64,000 nucleotides of DNA from Branchipolynoe longqiensis (Eukaryota > Annelida > Polychaeta > Phyllodocida > Polynoidae), in assembly GCA_030323885.1 (NCBI GenBank), contig CM059191.1:1550001-1614000 (forward strand). The letters are read 5' to 3'. Below are positions 10,601 to 21,275 of the stretch, piece by piece. Under the pieces are notes generated by a model. The model made no database searches. It saw only the letters and a list, made by a program, of their open reading frames with translations, and was not told the origin of the DNA. Within the stretch, counting starts at the first letter, position 1; each line of letters begins with the position of its first letter. Made by a program: the position numbers and the translations under genes.

Positions 10601-12626
10601 ATTCTCACAAAGCATTAAAAAAAAGTAAAACCAAGGTTACCCTGAGGTAACATTTAAGGTGCTGGCAGGAGCTCAGCCCTTGTGTTGCATGGTTACTGGA
10701 ATCAGGGCCGGACCCCTTTCCCCCCCCCCCCCCCCCCCCTACCCCTTAGAAATACATGGAGTCACTCAAGCAACATAATAATATAATTGAACAACGCGAA
10801 CATGGACAAATGGTATATATTTGGGACTTTTTAATGAACTAGAATGGCAATCGTACATGCTTGAGTATAATGAGAGAAGGCCCCGAGATGCTTTAACTCT
10901 ATACTTCTAGTCTCTTATTTTGGGGTGGGGAGGATGGCAGAGTAGAATGTCCGTCGCCGTCCGCCACCAAGTCATAGTGGCCGAGTTCGGGTTTTTGCTC
11001 GCTTTATATAGCAGCTTAGGCGGCTCGAAACGTCACGACTGCGTCATGTTTTCGTAACTTTGTAACAGATTTAGGCTGCTGATGTCGTATCTAATTTACA
11101 TACGCGCGTCTGCCAGCTCTGCGTTGTTACTAGGTGTAGTTCCAAAAGACCCGCTAGGCATGGTCGATGTACACATTTAATGTTAAGGTTCGATTACCCA
11201 TGTTGCAACCAACATCGACAATGAGTATATTTAAGACAACTATCCATAATTATGTTATTTAGGAGCGTCACTTAATAATGAGATAGTGCTAAAATTGAAG
11301 AAAATGAGCAGGCGAGTGGCAAAGCACACTATCACCACAGTAAATACGGGCGAGCAAACGTTAATAAAACAAAAACGACCAACAAAAAGCAAAATGTCAA
11401 TGAATATTCCACTGCTTCAGATCAAATTCTGTTATTTAGGAGCATGACTACCCACTGCTAAGATCAAATTATGTTATTTTGGAGCGTATTTTCTGTAATC
11501 TGCAGAGCAGGACTACCACAGAACAGCTCTGCAAATAATATTCATTCTTCTGCTGATTCGAATAAGGGAAGCCAGAGACCGTGTGGGACGAAAGGTTAAT
11601 TTTATTTGACAAAGTTATGAGGTACAATAGGGGGGGGGGGGTGGAGTCAGTCGACACCGTCGATGTTAAGCGGAGCCTCTGCGATCGCTGGGTGCTCTGA
11701 GGCCGCTGGAGCGACCCCTACGAAGTAGTCCTTAAAAAAGAGGGTGTGGGTGGGTGTAGTAAAATGCTATGTGTCCAACGGCTAAGCAAATCCGAATGGC
11801 TGGTAGGGTTGGGGAGGGGGGGGGGGAGGTTTCTAGGTCATGAAGTTTGTCTTTCCCGCTAGGGTCGTGGTGGGTACCTGGCTCCCCTCATCGAATCAAC
11901 CACAATTCAGAAATTATGTGCCAATTTGCAGAGCAGAGCAGCCCTGTGAATAGCATCGTTCACTAATTTACACACAGTGAACATATCTAATCACACAGGG
12001 GCCTAACTTCCATATACGCAGGTGTGCAACTGCGTACCACCTAAGATTACAAATAGTTTAAAAAAATAGGTTTAAAAAAAGCAAAAAAAAGCTTTATTCC
12101 AATAGCATTTTACTCAAGTTGCATTCCACCTGAAAATCTCAAACGAGGCTCCTGTTTATGTTACAGCTGCAAAATAGGACGAAAGCATGATTTCTTTTGA
12201 GGTTAAATCTAATGCACTTATCTAGATTTGTATTATGCAATTGAAATTACTTCGGTGCAAAAACAACAGGCAGTCACCTCGGATCCCCTCTGTTTGTTAT
12301 TCAGTTGTTATAGCGACATAAGTCCTGACAGATACATTGTTTCCGAGTCGACCTACCAATGTTACAGGTGTGCACTTAACCACCCCCTTGTCTACAACCA
12401 ATTTGAATTAACTGCCGACTCTGTAGTTAATTTGTTTCCTGGTGGGTCCTTTTTCTCATCTACTCAAATACCACACTGAATGAACTTTCTGAACAAAAGA
12501 AGGGAGACAATTTACAGTATGCTCAGTCCTTTGCTTGCCTATAATTGATGTAGCAATAACCATCTATTTGGTCATTTGCTGTCCAGACTCCACTTCGTCC
12601 ACACCTGTTCTACCTCCCTAAAGCTG
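10601..12626. other. Non-coding region
   Basis: No protein-like frame. Contains a poly(C) tract (about 10720-10739), a G-rich tract (11629-11641) and a short repeated motif, TATGTTATTTAGGAGCG or variants, near 11252, 11428 and 11470. Confidence 0.5.
11740..11925 (+). repeat. SINE-like repeat (family B), diverged
   Basis: The start (AGGGTGTGGGTGGGTGTAGTAAAA) and end (GAATCAACCACAATTCAGAAATTATG) match the repeats at 51395-51620 and 60312-60437. The middle differs. Confidence 0.45.
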
Positions 12627-12856
12627 CCGGTGTTGCAGTTTCAGCGGCACACCAGTTTGCGAGGGACACATCGCTTCTGCGCATGCGTCAAAATCGAACA
12701 GCATCGTCAGTAACCTCATAAATTTAATATAATGTTTTTGGTAAAGATGTTTTCTATATGTGTACCAAACGATTTGTTTCTAGGTGGTGTGGTTTTAGAG
12801 ATATTTCACTTTTGCTGTATTTTCTGTATGAAGATTGCTCACGACCATTGACAATT
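12627..12856 (-). repeat. R1 dispersed repeat, copy 2
   Basis: It begins CCGGTGTTGCAGTTTC and contains CACCAGTTTGCGAGGGACAC, CTTCTGCGCATGCG, then the R1 core reversed relative to the copy at 1945. It ends at GACAAT, touching the B2 end of the YR element that starts at 12850, so R1 either inserted there or was the landing site. Confidence 0.65.
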
Positions 12857-13641
12857 CAGGACAGGAGGCGGACTACATAGTATTGCAATTTATTCAAGAA
12901 GAACAGGTAATGTATAGAGTCAAATTAGCATGGAGTGAGTGAAGTAGAGGTAAGTAAATCAAAGTTAAGTGGCATAGGTTAAGTTAAGGCAATGTAGTAA
13001 ATGTTCATAAGGTCAAATGTCATATCGAGGCAAAGTCATTTATGTGAGTTAGAGTCTTAAGTGACCCGGGCCTCAACCCTATTCGATTGTAGTTGGGTGG
13101 GTGGGACGGTGAGAATAGGTCTTATCGGTGTGGTTGCAGGAGGAGAAGTGGCCGAGGTGATGGGGAGGCGGAAGGGAGGAAAGGGGGGGGGGCGGTACCA
13201 GCGGCGGGACCAGCGGGGCAGCGGTGGGACCAGCGGAGGGCGGCATCTGGAGGGAGTGGGGTGAGTGAGGGAAGGGAGGTGGTGGCGCCATCTGGGTGGT
13301 TGAGGGGTGGTGGGAAGTGGTGTGAAGGAGGAAGGAAGGGTGGGGGCGGTAGGGCCGGGGGAGGGGGGTCGTCCGCCTCGCCCCGAATTACCCATATTGC
13401 CACTGCAATATGGACAATTCAGGACAGGAGGCGGACTACATAGTATGGCAATTTATTCAAGAAGAACAGGTAATGTATAGAGTCAAATAAGCATGGAGTG
13501 AGTGAAGTAGAGGTAAGTAAATCAAAGTTAAGTTGCATAGGTTAAGTTAAGGCAATGTAGTAAATGTTCATAAGGTCAAATGTCATATCGAGGCAAAGTC
13601 ATTTATGTGAGTTAGAGTCTTAAGTGACCCGGGCCTCAACC
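12850..13641 (-). repeat. Split direct repeats B2-A2-B1 of a YR element
   Basis: 12850-13078 and 13413-13641 are colinear 229-base direct repeats with only a few mismatches. Between them lies a G-rich unit (13079-13412). Read on the - strand the order is YR stop, B1 (13641-13413), A2 (13412-13079), B2 (13078-12850), the 3' layout of Ngaro/PAT-type split-repeat retroelements. The matching A1 at the 5' end is missing because the element is 5'-truncated near 14061. Confidence 0.75.
13392..13413 (-). promoter_or_regulatory. Hairpin at the start of A2
   Basis: A perfect 9 bp stem CCATATTGC/GCAATATGG with a 4-base loop sits exactly at the B1/A2 junction. In circular intermediates of split-repeat elements this is where the recombinase would act. 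The role as a recombination site is inferred. Confidence 0.5.
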
Positions 13642-14061
13642 AAATAGTGTTGAGAGTGCCCGGGTCGTGACCGTGAAGGCCTGTTGGGGGACGTATGAGT
13701 GCACCGCGGACGACCGCCAGTGGCCGAGGTCGGTGACGTCCTTAAGGGGGGCTCCGGCGGTGGCACATGCCTGTGCGGCACCCCGACGGAGGCTGTGGAG
13801 GGTGTACCCGGATGGGTTGGCACACCCCAAGTGTTGTAGTGCGGCACGCTGGGCGGTAGTGAGGGTCTTGACTGTCAATGGGGACCCGTCCGGGGTCATG
13901 AATGCAGGGTCGAGTGGCGCAGGTGCGGTTGCGGTCGAGTACTGCCTCCAGGCTCGTACGGGGCAGCAGATGGAGGTCGGGATCCGAGGGATCGTTATTG
14001 TGTATTGGTCGGAGCGTGATCTGGACGTCTTGAGTTTGACGGTATGCGCATTGCAAAACAT
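13636..14061 (-). pseudogene. Tyrosine recombinase, C-terminal catalytic part
   Basis: The 141-codon frame carries TLHSLRRGAAQACA (box II His-x-x-Arg), DLGHWRSSAVHSYVP (His/Trp region and Tyr) and ends ALSTLFG at a stop lying inside the B1 repeat. The N-terminal half with the first catalytic Arg is missing, cut off near the R1 copy at 14030-14312. It is closely related to the YR remnant at 9361-10240. Confidence 0.8.
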
Positions 14062-14312
14062 TAGTTTTATTCTAAATTAATAGAAATCCAGAACCCTACC
14101 CTTATCAATTTAATATAATCCTTTTGGTACACATGTTTTCTATATGTGTACCAAGGGATTTGTTTCTAAATTCTAGGTGGTGTGGTTGTAGAGATATTTC
14201 ACTTCTTCTCTATGAAGATTTGCTCACGGCCATTGATAATGTATTTGAATGGATGTGTCCCTCGCAAACTGGTATGCCGCGGAAACTGCAACACCGGGCT
14301 CCTCTCCTGGAT
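14030..14312 (-). repeat. R1 dispersed repeat, copy 3
   Basis: The core (ACACATGTTTTCTATATGTG, AATTTAATATAAT) and one end (CGCAAACTGGTATGCC, CTGCAACACCGG) match the R1 copies near 50.4-50.8 kb. The other end shares TTTTGCAATGCGCATACCG and CGTCAAACTCAAG with 50545-50572. It coincides with the point where the YR reading frame at 13636-14061 is broken. Confidence 0.6.
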
Positions 14313-15844
14313 ATGTCTAAACAAATACTGCAGGGAGGGGGGGGGGAGGTCGGCCAGCTTTTCATTTCCTACCACCTTACTTTGTTCGTGTCTTCGACTC
14401 GCCAACTGGTCACCACAGAGCAAGGAGGCATGGCTCTTTGACTCAACTCACTTCTCTCTCCTCAATCCTACCCTTTCTTTATCGGTGCCGATTCAATGCT
14501 GCAGGTTTTCAGCCCGCAACCGAAAGGTTACAAAAAAACAGTCAAGTCAAGTGTAGGCTATTTGGGCACTGTTGTCGCTACCCCTGTCATATCCGTTTAT
14601 ATTTTGGGTGAGCACAGACTGGTAGGGAGAGGGGGGGGGGGGGTAATGAATGATACTTATGCATGATCAGGTGATCATGTGACCAGGAGCCGAGATAAGG
14701 TGTGACTAGTATTAGTAAGTAATAAAGGCAGCTGCAGTTCCGACCTAGAATTAATGTGCACTTGTATATTACAGGGGTGGGGGGTGGTTAATGAACGATT
14801 TCCAGCACTAACCCACCACCTTGTGGCAGTGGAAAGAACTAATGCTATTTGTAGGAGTCCAGAACTAACAACAGAATCCAACACCGAATTTCAGCGCGAT
14901 TCATTAGATCTACCAGATGGGATAGTACATTATATAAAGGGAGAATGGTTTACACAATGCGAGCTGGATACATCGGTGACATTGTATAAATTTCAAGTCA
15001 ACTCATTTGATACTTGCATTTGGATCTAGTAAAGGACCTGGAGTAGTAGTTACTTTAATGGAAGGTTTTTCTAATGTTATTGATGTTTTCATTATCTGTG
15101 ACAGCTCATAGCAAGTACAGAGCCGGGTAGGGTCCAGCGGTCACTGCGTGCAATCTGAAGAAGCAAGTTGCTTTGATAAAATTAACAATTCTAGAGCTAG
15201 ATAAATCTATAAATAATTAGATCTAGATCTGTCTACAGTTATATACATATGCAAAGTAAATCTTTAATTCTTATTTCAAGAAATTATGATATCTATATGG
15301 GATGGATAATGACTTACATGAGTATAAACAATAGGTTCATTAATATCGCTCTCCCCTTCTCTCTATATATGTATATTCTCCTGTGCGACTGACACTGGTC
15401 TATATCCAGTGGAGGTGAGGAGGCTGCAGGTGGTGCCACCAGTACAGTGTTGGGTCTTACGGAGTATAACAATAATGATAATAATTCCCTTACATATCTT
15501 TATACTCGCATAATTCATTATACATCGCATAAATATATATTATACATATATAGTTAGCACAAGTAGCAAAGCAAAAATGAAATAAATACTGCGGCGAATT
15601 GCCGTCGATAGCTCGATCCATTTCCGGTTTTGACATTCACCTTTTTTGCTGATTCATCTTTCTTGTTCTGCCTTAGGTAGGTGGAGTTTAATTTGATTTC
15701 TCTGTTCAATGAAAAGAGAATTTAAATAGACCATAAGGAACAACAATGATGAATGATTTGTTAATAGGAAACCTAAGCATAAACTTATTCAATGCTGACC
15801 AAAACACCCATAAGATAATATCAGCCTAATTGAAACATTATAAT
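14313..15844. other. Non-coding region
   Basis: No protein-like frame. G-rich tracts lie near 14333-14347 and 14629-14643, with repeated TAGATCTAGATC-type sequence near 15195-15230. No RNA gene is recognised. Confidence 0.5.
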
Positions 15845-16016
15845 TAATTCACTAAGGCGGAGGCAAATGGGGGGTTTAAGATGGATCTTTATTACTTCAG
15901 GTTCACAATGGGTTCACTTTCGTTACAGGTCAAGTGTGGGGTGTTAGGTCAATTTTTAGTGTGGGGTGTCCCCCGTGAGTCCAGGCTGTGATGATGGGTG
16001 GCTGGGGACCGAACCC
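15845..16016 (-). repeat. 3' end (single B-like segment) of YR element
   Basis: Directly after the YR stop the - strand reads GGTTGAGGGTTCGG, like the B starts at 13641 (GGTTGAGGCCCGGG) and 35139 (GGTGGAGGGCTCC). It contains AATAAA. No second copy is seen, so A2 and B2 are absent or lost. Confidence 0.5.
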
Positions 16017-16570
16017 TCAACCCTTCCTTATGTCCTTAGAGGTGTGGGTGGGTGGGTGAAGAGATGGTGGTGGAGTGGTCGCTTCGGGTGCTGGAGGAGT
16101 TGTGGCCGTGGAGGCAGTTGGGTTCGAAAACGGGTCACGTGACGGTTCTGGTGGGAGTTTCAACTTTGCTCCTCCTGTTGCTGGGCAGGTGGGTTCCAGG
16201 GCTCCTGGTAGGTGGCGCCACTGGGGTTGGGTTAGTTCGTTCAGATTACGGGTAGGGGAGGGGGAGGGGGGGTTCCGGTTGGGGCGTTTTGGTGCCCCGC
16301 CCCCTCTAACTGGGTATGTGTTGAATGCTGAGACGTCCCCTCCGAACATCTGGACCCTTGTCTTGGCGCCGCTTAGGTAGTTGAGTACGGCCCCTGGTGT
16401 TGCTAGCGTCTCTTTGAGGTGTACTATGTATGCTAGGAGGTCGTACTGTGTAGGTGCGAGGGGGTTGTTGAGTTGTCTTGCAGTGAACCCCAGGTACCGC
16501 CTCGCCTGGGCTGACTTGTTCTTCCAGGTCCCTGCGGTCAGCCCTGCGTAGTAGACCTGGAGGATTCATT
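16017..16570 (-). pseudogene. YR with N-terminal domain only; catalytic domain replaced by Pro-rich tail
   Basis: The - strand frame carries the typical N-terminal YR domain (WKNKSAQARRYLGF, YDLLAYIVHLKE, TPGAVLNYLSGAKT, MFGGDVSAFNTYPV) at the place where other elements continue to the catalytic Arg. Here it runs into a proline- and threonine-rich tail without any HxxR or Tyr box, ending at 16017. The change occurs near 16306, where a 31-base sequence shared with the gag start (21209-21239) lies. A deletion or template switch is likely. Confidence 0.65.
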
Positions 16571-17441
16571 CGTGCTGTTTGTCTGTGTAACCTGGGGAGA
16601 GAACGGCAAATAAGTGGTGAGCTTCCCAGGTTACCTAGAGGCCCATGGTGAATACATTATTAAATTCAACGGTGATTTCAGTGAGGGCGCGGCTGGTGCA
16701 TAGGGCGGTGGCGATGGCTCGAGCTCTGTGGTCGTTGGCGCGCCTGCTAAGTGCGTCGGCCAGTATTAGGTCCTTGCCAGGCTTGTGGATTATGTCGACC
16801 TCGCATGAGTTGGTGGCAGCGAACAGCCATATCTCATGTGCGCATGCCGTGAGAGTGTTGTCACGGCCAGTGCCAGTGCTGAGTACATGTTGACTCGCAG
16901 CATTGTCGGTGTTCACTGTTATGCGGAACTTGTGTGGGTTGGGCGGGGCCAGGGCCCTGAGGGCCACCACTAGGTTTATCGCCTCTAGGTGTGCGATGTT
17001 GCCCATGCTGGTCCTGAGGTGGTCCGGGTATTGCTGCCCGTAGTAGGTGAGGGCATCGTGTATCCTTGCCATGAACCGCCTGGCAGGGGTGACACACTTG
17101 GCGACATGCTGGAGTTGGCCAACCAGCTTCTGTAGGTCTTTTCTGGTCGCGCGCCTGGGTGCCATCCAGTTCTTGCACTCTGTGAGGACATCCGTGAGCT
17201 TTTCCTCTGGAATGGTGACCTGCATCTTCATGATGTCTATGTGGAATCCGAGCCACTCGATGACTTTGGTGGGTGGCGTGCACTTGGAGGGTGAGAGGGC
17301 GAGGCCGAGCCGGGCCGTTATATTGATGCAGTCGGTGTATGCCCTTTCGGCTTCGTGCGTCGTGGGTGCCACGCCCACAAAGTCATCAAGGTAGCAGTGG
17401 ACGAAGTGGCGGTTTTTTCTTAGGAGGTGTACGACCGCATT

Positions 17442-17890
17442 GGTCGTAATGCGAAGCATTTCGTTTGATGCGAGGGGAGGGAGAGCGACTCACCCGGCCC
17501 TGAGCGACTCACCCCCCCCCTCCTGCCACTGCTCACCTCCCCCCGCCCCTGAGCGACTCACCCCCGCCACTGCTCACCACCCCCCGCCCTGAGCGACTCA
17601 CCCCCCTCCAGCCTCTGCTCACTTCCCCCCTTATAAGGCCGCCCGCCGGCCTCCCTCAGGCACTCAGCCTCCAGCCGCCTTCCAGCTCTCTGCCCCTTCT
17701 TCTTTTTGGCTCACCTCGGACCTCTACACTATGCCAGGAAAGGGAAAAGGACGAAAGGGCGCACGGGCAGCCGCCCACGGCACCCCGGGACCGGCTACAA
17801 CCCCGAGGCGGGGCGAGTCATCCCCCACCGCCCCGGCGACCCCCTCACCGCCGGGCACCTCACACGCCTCGGCCCAGACCTCCACCCCCA
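17442..17890 (+). mobile_element. 5' fragment (A repeat plus gag start) of another YR element, nested in RT
   Basis: It starts GGTCGTAATGCGAAGCATTT, as do the A repeats at 34808 and 37858 (- strand), contains four GAGCGACTCACCC-type tandem units, a TATA box (17631-17637) and an ATG at 17731 beginning MPGKGKGRKGARAA, like the gag start at 37584. It then stops abruptly at 17890. GACCGCATT flanks it on both sides (17433-17441 and 17891-17899), and it interrupts RT coding sequence. Confidence 0.75.
17445..17463 (+). promoter_or_regulatory. A-repeat terminal hairpin (one mismatch)
   Basis: CGTAATGC-GAA-GCATTTCG lies 3 bases inside the element end. It corresponds to the perfect hairpins at 34787-34805 and 37837-37855. 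Confidence 0.5.
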
Positions 17891-18006
17891 GACCGCATTA
17901 GTGGTCCTGGTGCACGCCATAGAGGAGGTGCGGCAGCCGAATGGTGGTGCCACGTCGGTGTAGTACTGGCCGTCGATGGCAATTCCAAGGAGGGGGCCGA
18001 GAGGGG

Positions 18007-20209
18007 TCAGGCGCGGAGCTGTCTGTATGCCCTTGCTAGGTCGGCCCCCCATATATAGCTGCCCCTCCCAATCCGGGCCACCTCGTCCGCTGCGTCCATG
18101 ATGTTGGGTAAGGTGTAGGTGCAGGGGCGGCTCTGGTAGTGGCCCCTCTTGATGCCGGAGTTGACGCTGCTCCCCCTGGGCCAGCTGAGGTCGACGATGA
18201 CACGCCTTTCTGGAGTGTTCTTTTTTGGGCGGGTCATGATTGGGCTGACCTGGTTCCAGGGGGAGAAGGGGGGTTTGTCGAAGGGGCCGAGGAGGGCTCC
18301 ATGGCCCCTCTCGGTCTCGATGTACCTCCGTATGGCATCGAGCTGTGCAGGGTCACTGGTGTGGTTCGTTGCAGATGGCATGGGGGGGGTGTCGGCGACA
18401 TAGTCTGCTGGCCAGCCATATTCTAGATAGTCGGCTATCTTGTGGTCGTGGTAGTCGGCGAGCATCCTCCTCCATTCAGGGATGTTTAGTCCGGAGGCGA
18501 CCGGTATCCTGGCGCCCATGTAGTTGGGGGGAGCCGTCCGGCGAACGTGGGTGTATGTGTCGTGGTAGTGCTTACGGTGTGTCCACTGGTCCTCAACAGG
18601 ATGGGGCCATATCGTGTCGAGGGTGTTACGGTACTGTGCCGGGGTGAGTAGCGGGAGAGTATTGTAGTCGGCTGCGTCGCTATCTCCAGTAGTGGGGGCG
18701 TGTTCGCTGACATCGGTGCTGGTGCTACTGACCCGAGGGCACTTCGCCTCGTGGCGAACCGCGCCGGCAGGGTGTGTGTCAGTGCCTCTGTCGTCATATG
18801 CGGGGGCGTGTCCGGGAGTGGAGGGGGCGTGGTCGTGGCCGCCACCCGTGCTGTGTGGGCGGGGCTCGTTGTGGTTGCCATGTCCTCCATCTTGTTTTGT
18901 GACATCAACAGGGGGGCGTGGTGGGCCATTGGCTAGTGGGTGGCCGTGGGTGGTGACACCACCCTGCCTGGTGGCGCCGCCTGTCGTGTCACGGGCGTGT
19001 CTAGGGGTGCTGTCCGTGCAGCTGTCGTCACAGTCGACAGCACAATCAGAGCGGTGGCGCTTCCTGCTGTTGTGGTGGGCGACCCTTGCCCAGCCGGCCC
19101 CGGTGCTGTTGCTGCCAGTGTCGTGGTCCCGACCTTGGCTGCTGGTGGGGCTGGAGGAGCTAGTGGTGTCAGCGTCATCGCCCGTAGTGTGATCGGCAGC
19201 TGCATTGCAGTCATTACAGTCCGAGAGGTCGGCGCAGATGCAGTTCTGGATGGTGACGGGGGGGCGGGGCCAGATGCCGCAACTAGGATCACTGGGGCAG
19301 ACACATTTGTAGTTAAGGGCTTGACAAATGGTACAGGCTGTAGTATTGTGTTGGCTGCCGGCGGCTGCGGGTGGGGTGGCCCCGCCCACGCTGCTGCCTC
19401 TGCTGCTGTCGGCATCACAGTTGCCATTGTTGCAGTCGCTGCAGTCGGAGATGTCAACACAGATGCAGCTCATTACATCACGGCTTGGGGTGAGTGCGCG
19501 GTTGTCGCTGTGGGGGTGGTATCCGGCAGAGCCCCTTGGGGCTCCTGTGTCGCCGGGGGCGTGGCCCCTGGTGACGTCACCAGGGCCACTGACAAAAGTG
19601 ATACAGTCGCCACAGTTTACAGAGTTACTGGTGGCAGTGTGGTTTAGAGGGGGGCGTTTCCTCCAGCCGTCACCAACATCACCGTCACAATTGATACAGT
19701 TGTCATCGCTTGCACATTCACAACACACAATGTTAGGTGTAGTGGGGCGTTTCCTCCAGCTGGCACGTTGGTCGCCGATTTTTCCTTCTGTGCCAGGGTC
19801 AGTATTGATGCTATCACGTACCGTGTGTTGCTCGCCGCTGGTGGTCTCGGCGTTGTGTGGCTCCTCGTCCGCGTGGGGGTGGGCGGGGTGGAGCCACTTA
19901 GCAAAAACCCTGGGTGGATTGTTGGGTTGTGGCATCAGTGGAGGGGGTAGCTTTCTTGTCCATGAACCGCTTTTTGTTCATGCATGCCCGTTCCTGGTGG
20001 GCATTTGATCGGTGATATTTATTCGCGCACCAGGCACATATGTGGACCCTGCCATCAGGGTTTTGGCCGTGGGAGGCCGTGAATCCGCAGTCGTTCCCCC
20101 AGTTCCAGAGGTGGCAGCGCTTGCCATCGGTCTCTCTGTTAAACTCGGGCTTGTTGTCGGCAGTAGTGATGGTGCTGGGGGTATAGCTGTTTGTCTTCGC
20201 CCCGGCCAC
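18007..20209 (-). pseudogene. Zinc finger and N-terminal RT of YR element
   Basis: The frame 20209-19898 carries a zinc-binding array (CHLWNWGNDCGF, SHG, HICAWCANKYH, HQERAC). The frame 19935-18007 continues with a long low-complexity Asp/Thr/Cys-rich linker and then the RT N-terminus: PVASGLNIPEWRRMLADY, PIMTRPKKN, RRVIVDLSWPRGSSVNSG and WGADLARAYRQLR, where the first catalytic Asp is expected. The two frames differ, so a frameshift lies near 19900-19935. RT continues in another frame after 18007. The zinc finger frame is -1 relative to gag. Confidence 0.75.
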
Positions 20210-21270
20210 CGGGGGTTTTGCTTAGTGTGCAGTCGTGTGCCGACAGCACAGGCGTCCCTCTGCACATCCTTTATTGCATAGTGGTCGGCCCACCCATAGG
20301 GGAGGCGGCCATCGTCTATCATGTCGAACATGTGCTCGGACCATTGTCTGCACGTGTTCCAGTCCCAGGTTGATGCCATTGTTACCAGCTGGTGGTGGTG
20401 CTCCAACATGGGTGCCTTCCATGCTTGTGGAACAGCTGCGTCCTTCCCCATCCTAAACAATGCCGCACAGTACTCGGGCCATGTCGCCTCACCCAGCCCC
20501 ACCTTCTCTCGCTTAGAGCCGCGTATCACATAGAGGTGTGGTAGAAATTTTGGTTTACCTCGTTTATGGCCGAGTGCTGTTCCTGCTGCAAGGAGGATGT
20601 CATTGATAACTTCCGCTCGTTCGGTGTTGTGGATGGCGTAGTCAAGCGTGGCGTGTTGTCCGTATCCCGCTAGTATGTCCCGATCCTCCGTGTATGCGTC
20701 GTCAAAGTGTGTCGCGTTGTAGGTGGCTGTGTGGATCGGGGGTGTTGGGGGTCGCTGGTGAAGGCCGGGATCCATGCCCGTGACCGTTGGGGCCGGTGGG
20801 AATGGCCGTTGGGCCGGGGCCGCACTGACCTGGTTGAGCGCTCCAGGCCTGGCTACACTGTCCGCCACGTCACATGCTAGTGCCCCTTGCTGTTGTGTTA
20901 CGCGCATGTCGGAGTCCGCACTGGTATTAAGTCTCGCCTCCATGGTGGCGAGTATGTCTGTTTTTAGGTCCGCCTTCAGATCTTTAATCTGGCTTGTCAT
21001 GAGCGCCTGTATGGCCTCAAGAATGCGATCACCTATCCCGCTTCCTCCAGGTCCTGGTTGTGATGGTGGTTGTGACAGTGGTTGTGACAGCAGCTGTCGA
21101 GCGTCTCCCGTCGCACTCGCCATGTTTTGCGTATTATCCGTGTGCTCCGTGTTCTTGGTCCTGGGGCGCCCACGTCCCTTCGGGGGGTTATTACCCTTCT
21201 TTGCTGCGGTTGGGGCGTTTTGGTGCCCCGCCCCCTCTCCGACCCCCTCTTCGCCCTGTGAATTAGACAT
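19978..21270 (-). CDS. Gag-like protein of YR element
   Basis: This 430-codon frame starts at ATG 21270. The N-terminus is basic and polar (KKGNNPPKGRGRPRTKN), followed by a glutamine/proline segment, a possible coiled coil near residues 80-115 and a conserved globular block (KPKFLPHLYVIRG, LGEATWPEYCAALFR, STWDWNTCRQWSEHMFDMI, DGRLPYGWADHYAIKD). The same block occurs in the gag at 38534-39986 (ITRGDACRKIALGEATW, TWDWPTCRRWSEKAFQMVADG). It is the likely nucleocapsid/capsid protein of the element. The last 231 bases overlap the zinc finger frame. Confidence 0.7.
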   Translation of the reverse strand: MSNSQGEEGVGEGAGHQNAPTAAKKGNNPPKGRGRPRTKNTEHTDNTQNMASATGDARQLLSQPLSQPPSQPGPGGSGIGDRILEAIQALMTSQIKDLKADLKTDILATMEARLNTSADSDMRVTQQQGALACDVADSVARPGALNQVSAAPAQRPFPPAPTVTGMDPGLHQRPPTPPIHTATYNATHFDDAYTEDRDILAGYGQHATLDYAIHNTERAEVINDILLAAGTALGHKRGKPKFLPHLYVIRGSKREKVGLGEATWPEYCAALFRMGKDAAVPQAWKAPMLEHHHQLVTMASTWDWNTCRQWSEHMFDMIDDGRLPYGWADHYAIKDVQRDACAVGTRLHTKQNPRWPGRRQTAIPPAPSLLPTTSPSLTERPMASAATSGTGGTTADSRPPTAKTLMAGSTYVPGARINITDQMPTRNGHA

Positions 21271-21275
21271 GCTAC

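Larger units (their letters stand above)
16635..18052 (-). pseudogene. RT C-terminal part and RNase H, split by an insertion
   Basis: The frame from 18052 carries the RT block GIAIDGQYYTDVAPPFGC and stops matching at about 17900. After the nested insertion (17442-17890) it resumes with the active-site block CYLDDFVGV, then RT thumb sequence and an RNase H-like region (NTDNAASQHVLSTG, HKPGKDLILADALSRRAND) to a stop at 16635-16637. A frameshift near 18007 separates it from the upstream RT frame. Confidence 0.75.
15845..21275 (-). mobile_element. YR retroelement: gag, zinc finger-RT-RNase H, truncated YR
   Basis: Read on the - strand the order is gag (21270), zinc finger and RT (20209-18007), RT end and RNase H (18052-16635), YR N-terminus (16570) and a 3' end with AATAAA (about 15885). 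The 5' boundary abuts the gag start at about 21275, where sequence of the neighbouring tandem repeat begins, so the 5' repeat is missing. Several frameshifts, a nested insertion (17442-17890) and loss of the YR catalytic domain make it inactive. The closest relative in the window is the + strand element at 38534-43195. Confidence 0.75.

Noticed and set aside
13057..13443. Several Pro/Gly-rich frames on both strands
   Set aside because: They are chance frames in the G-rich A2 repeat of a YR element.
18139..20008. Long + strand frames opposite the gag-RT region
   Set aside because: They are antisense shadows of GC-rich coding sequence with biased composition and no domains.
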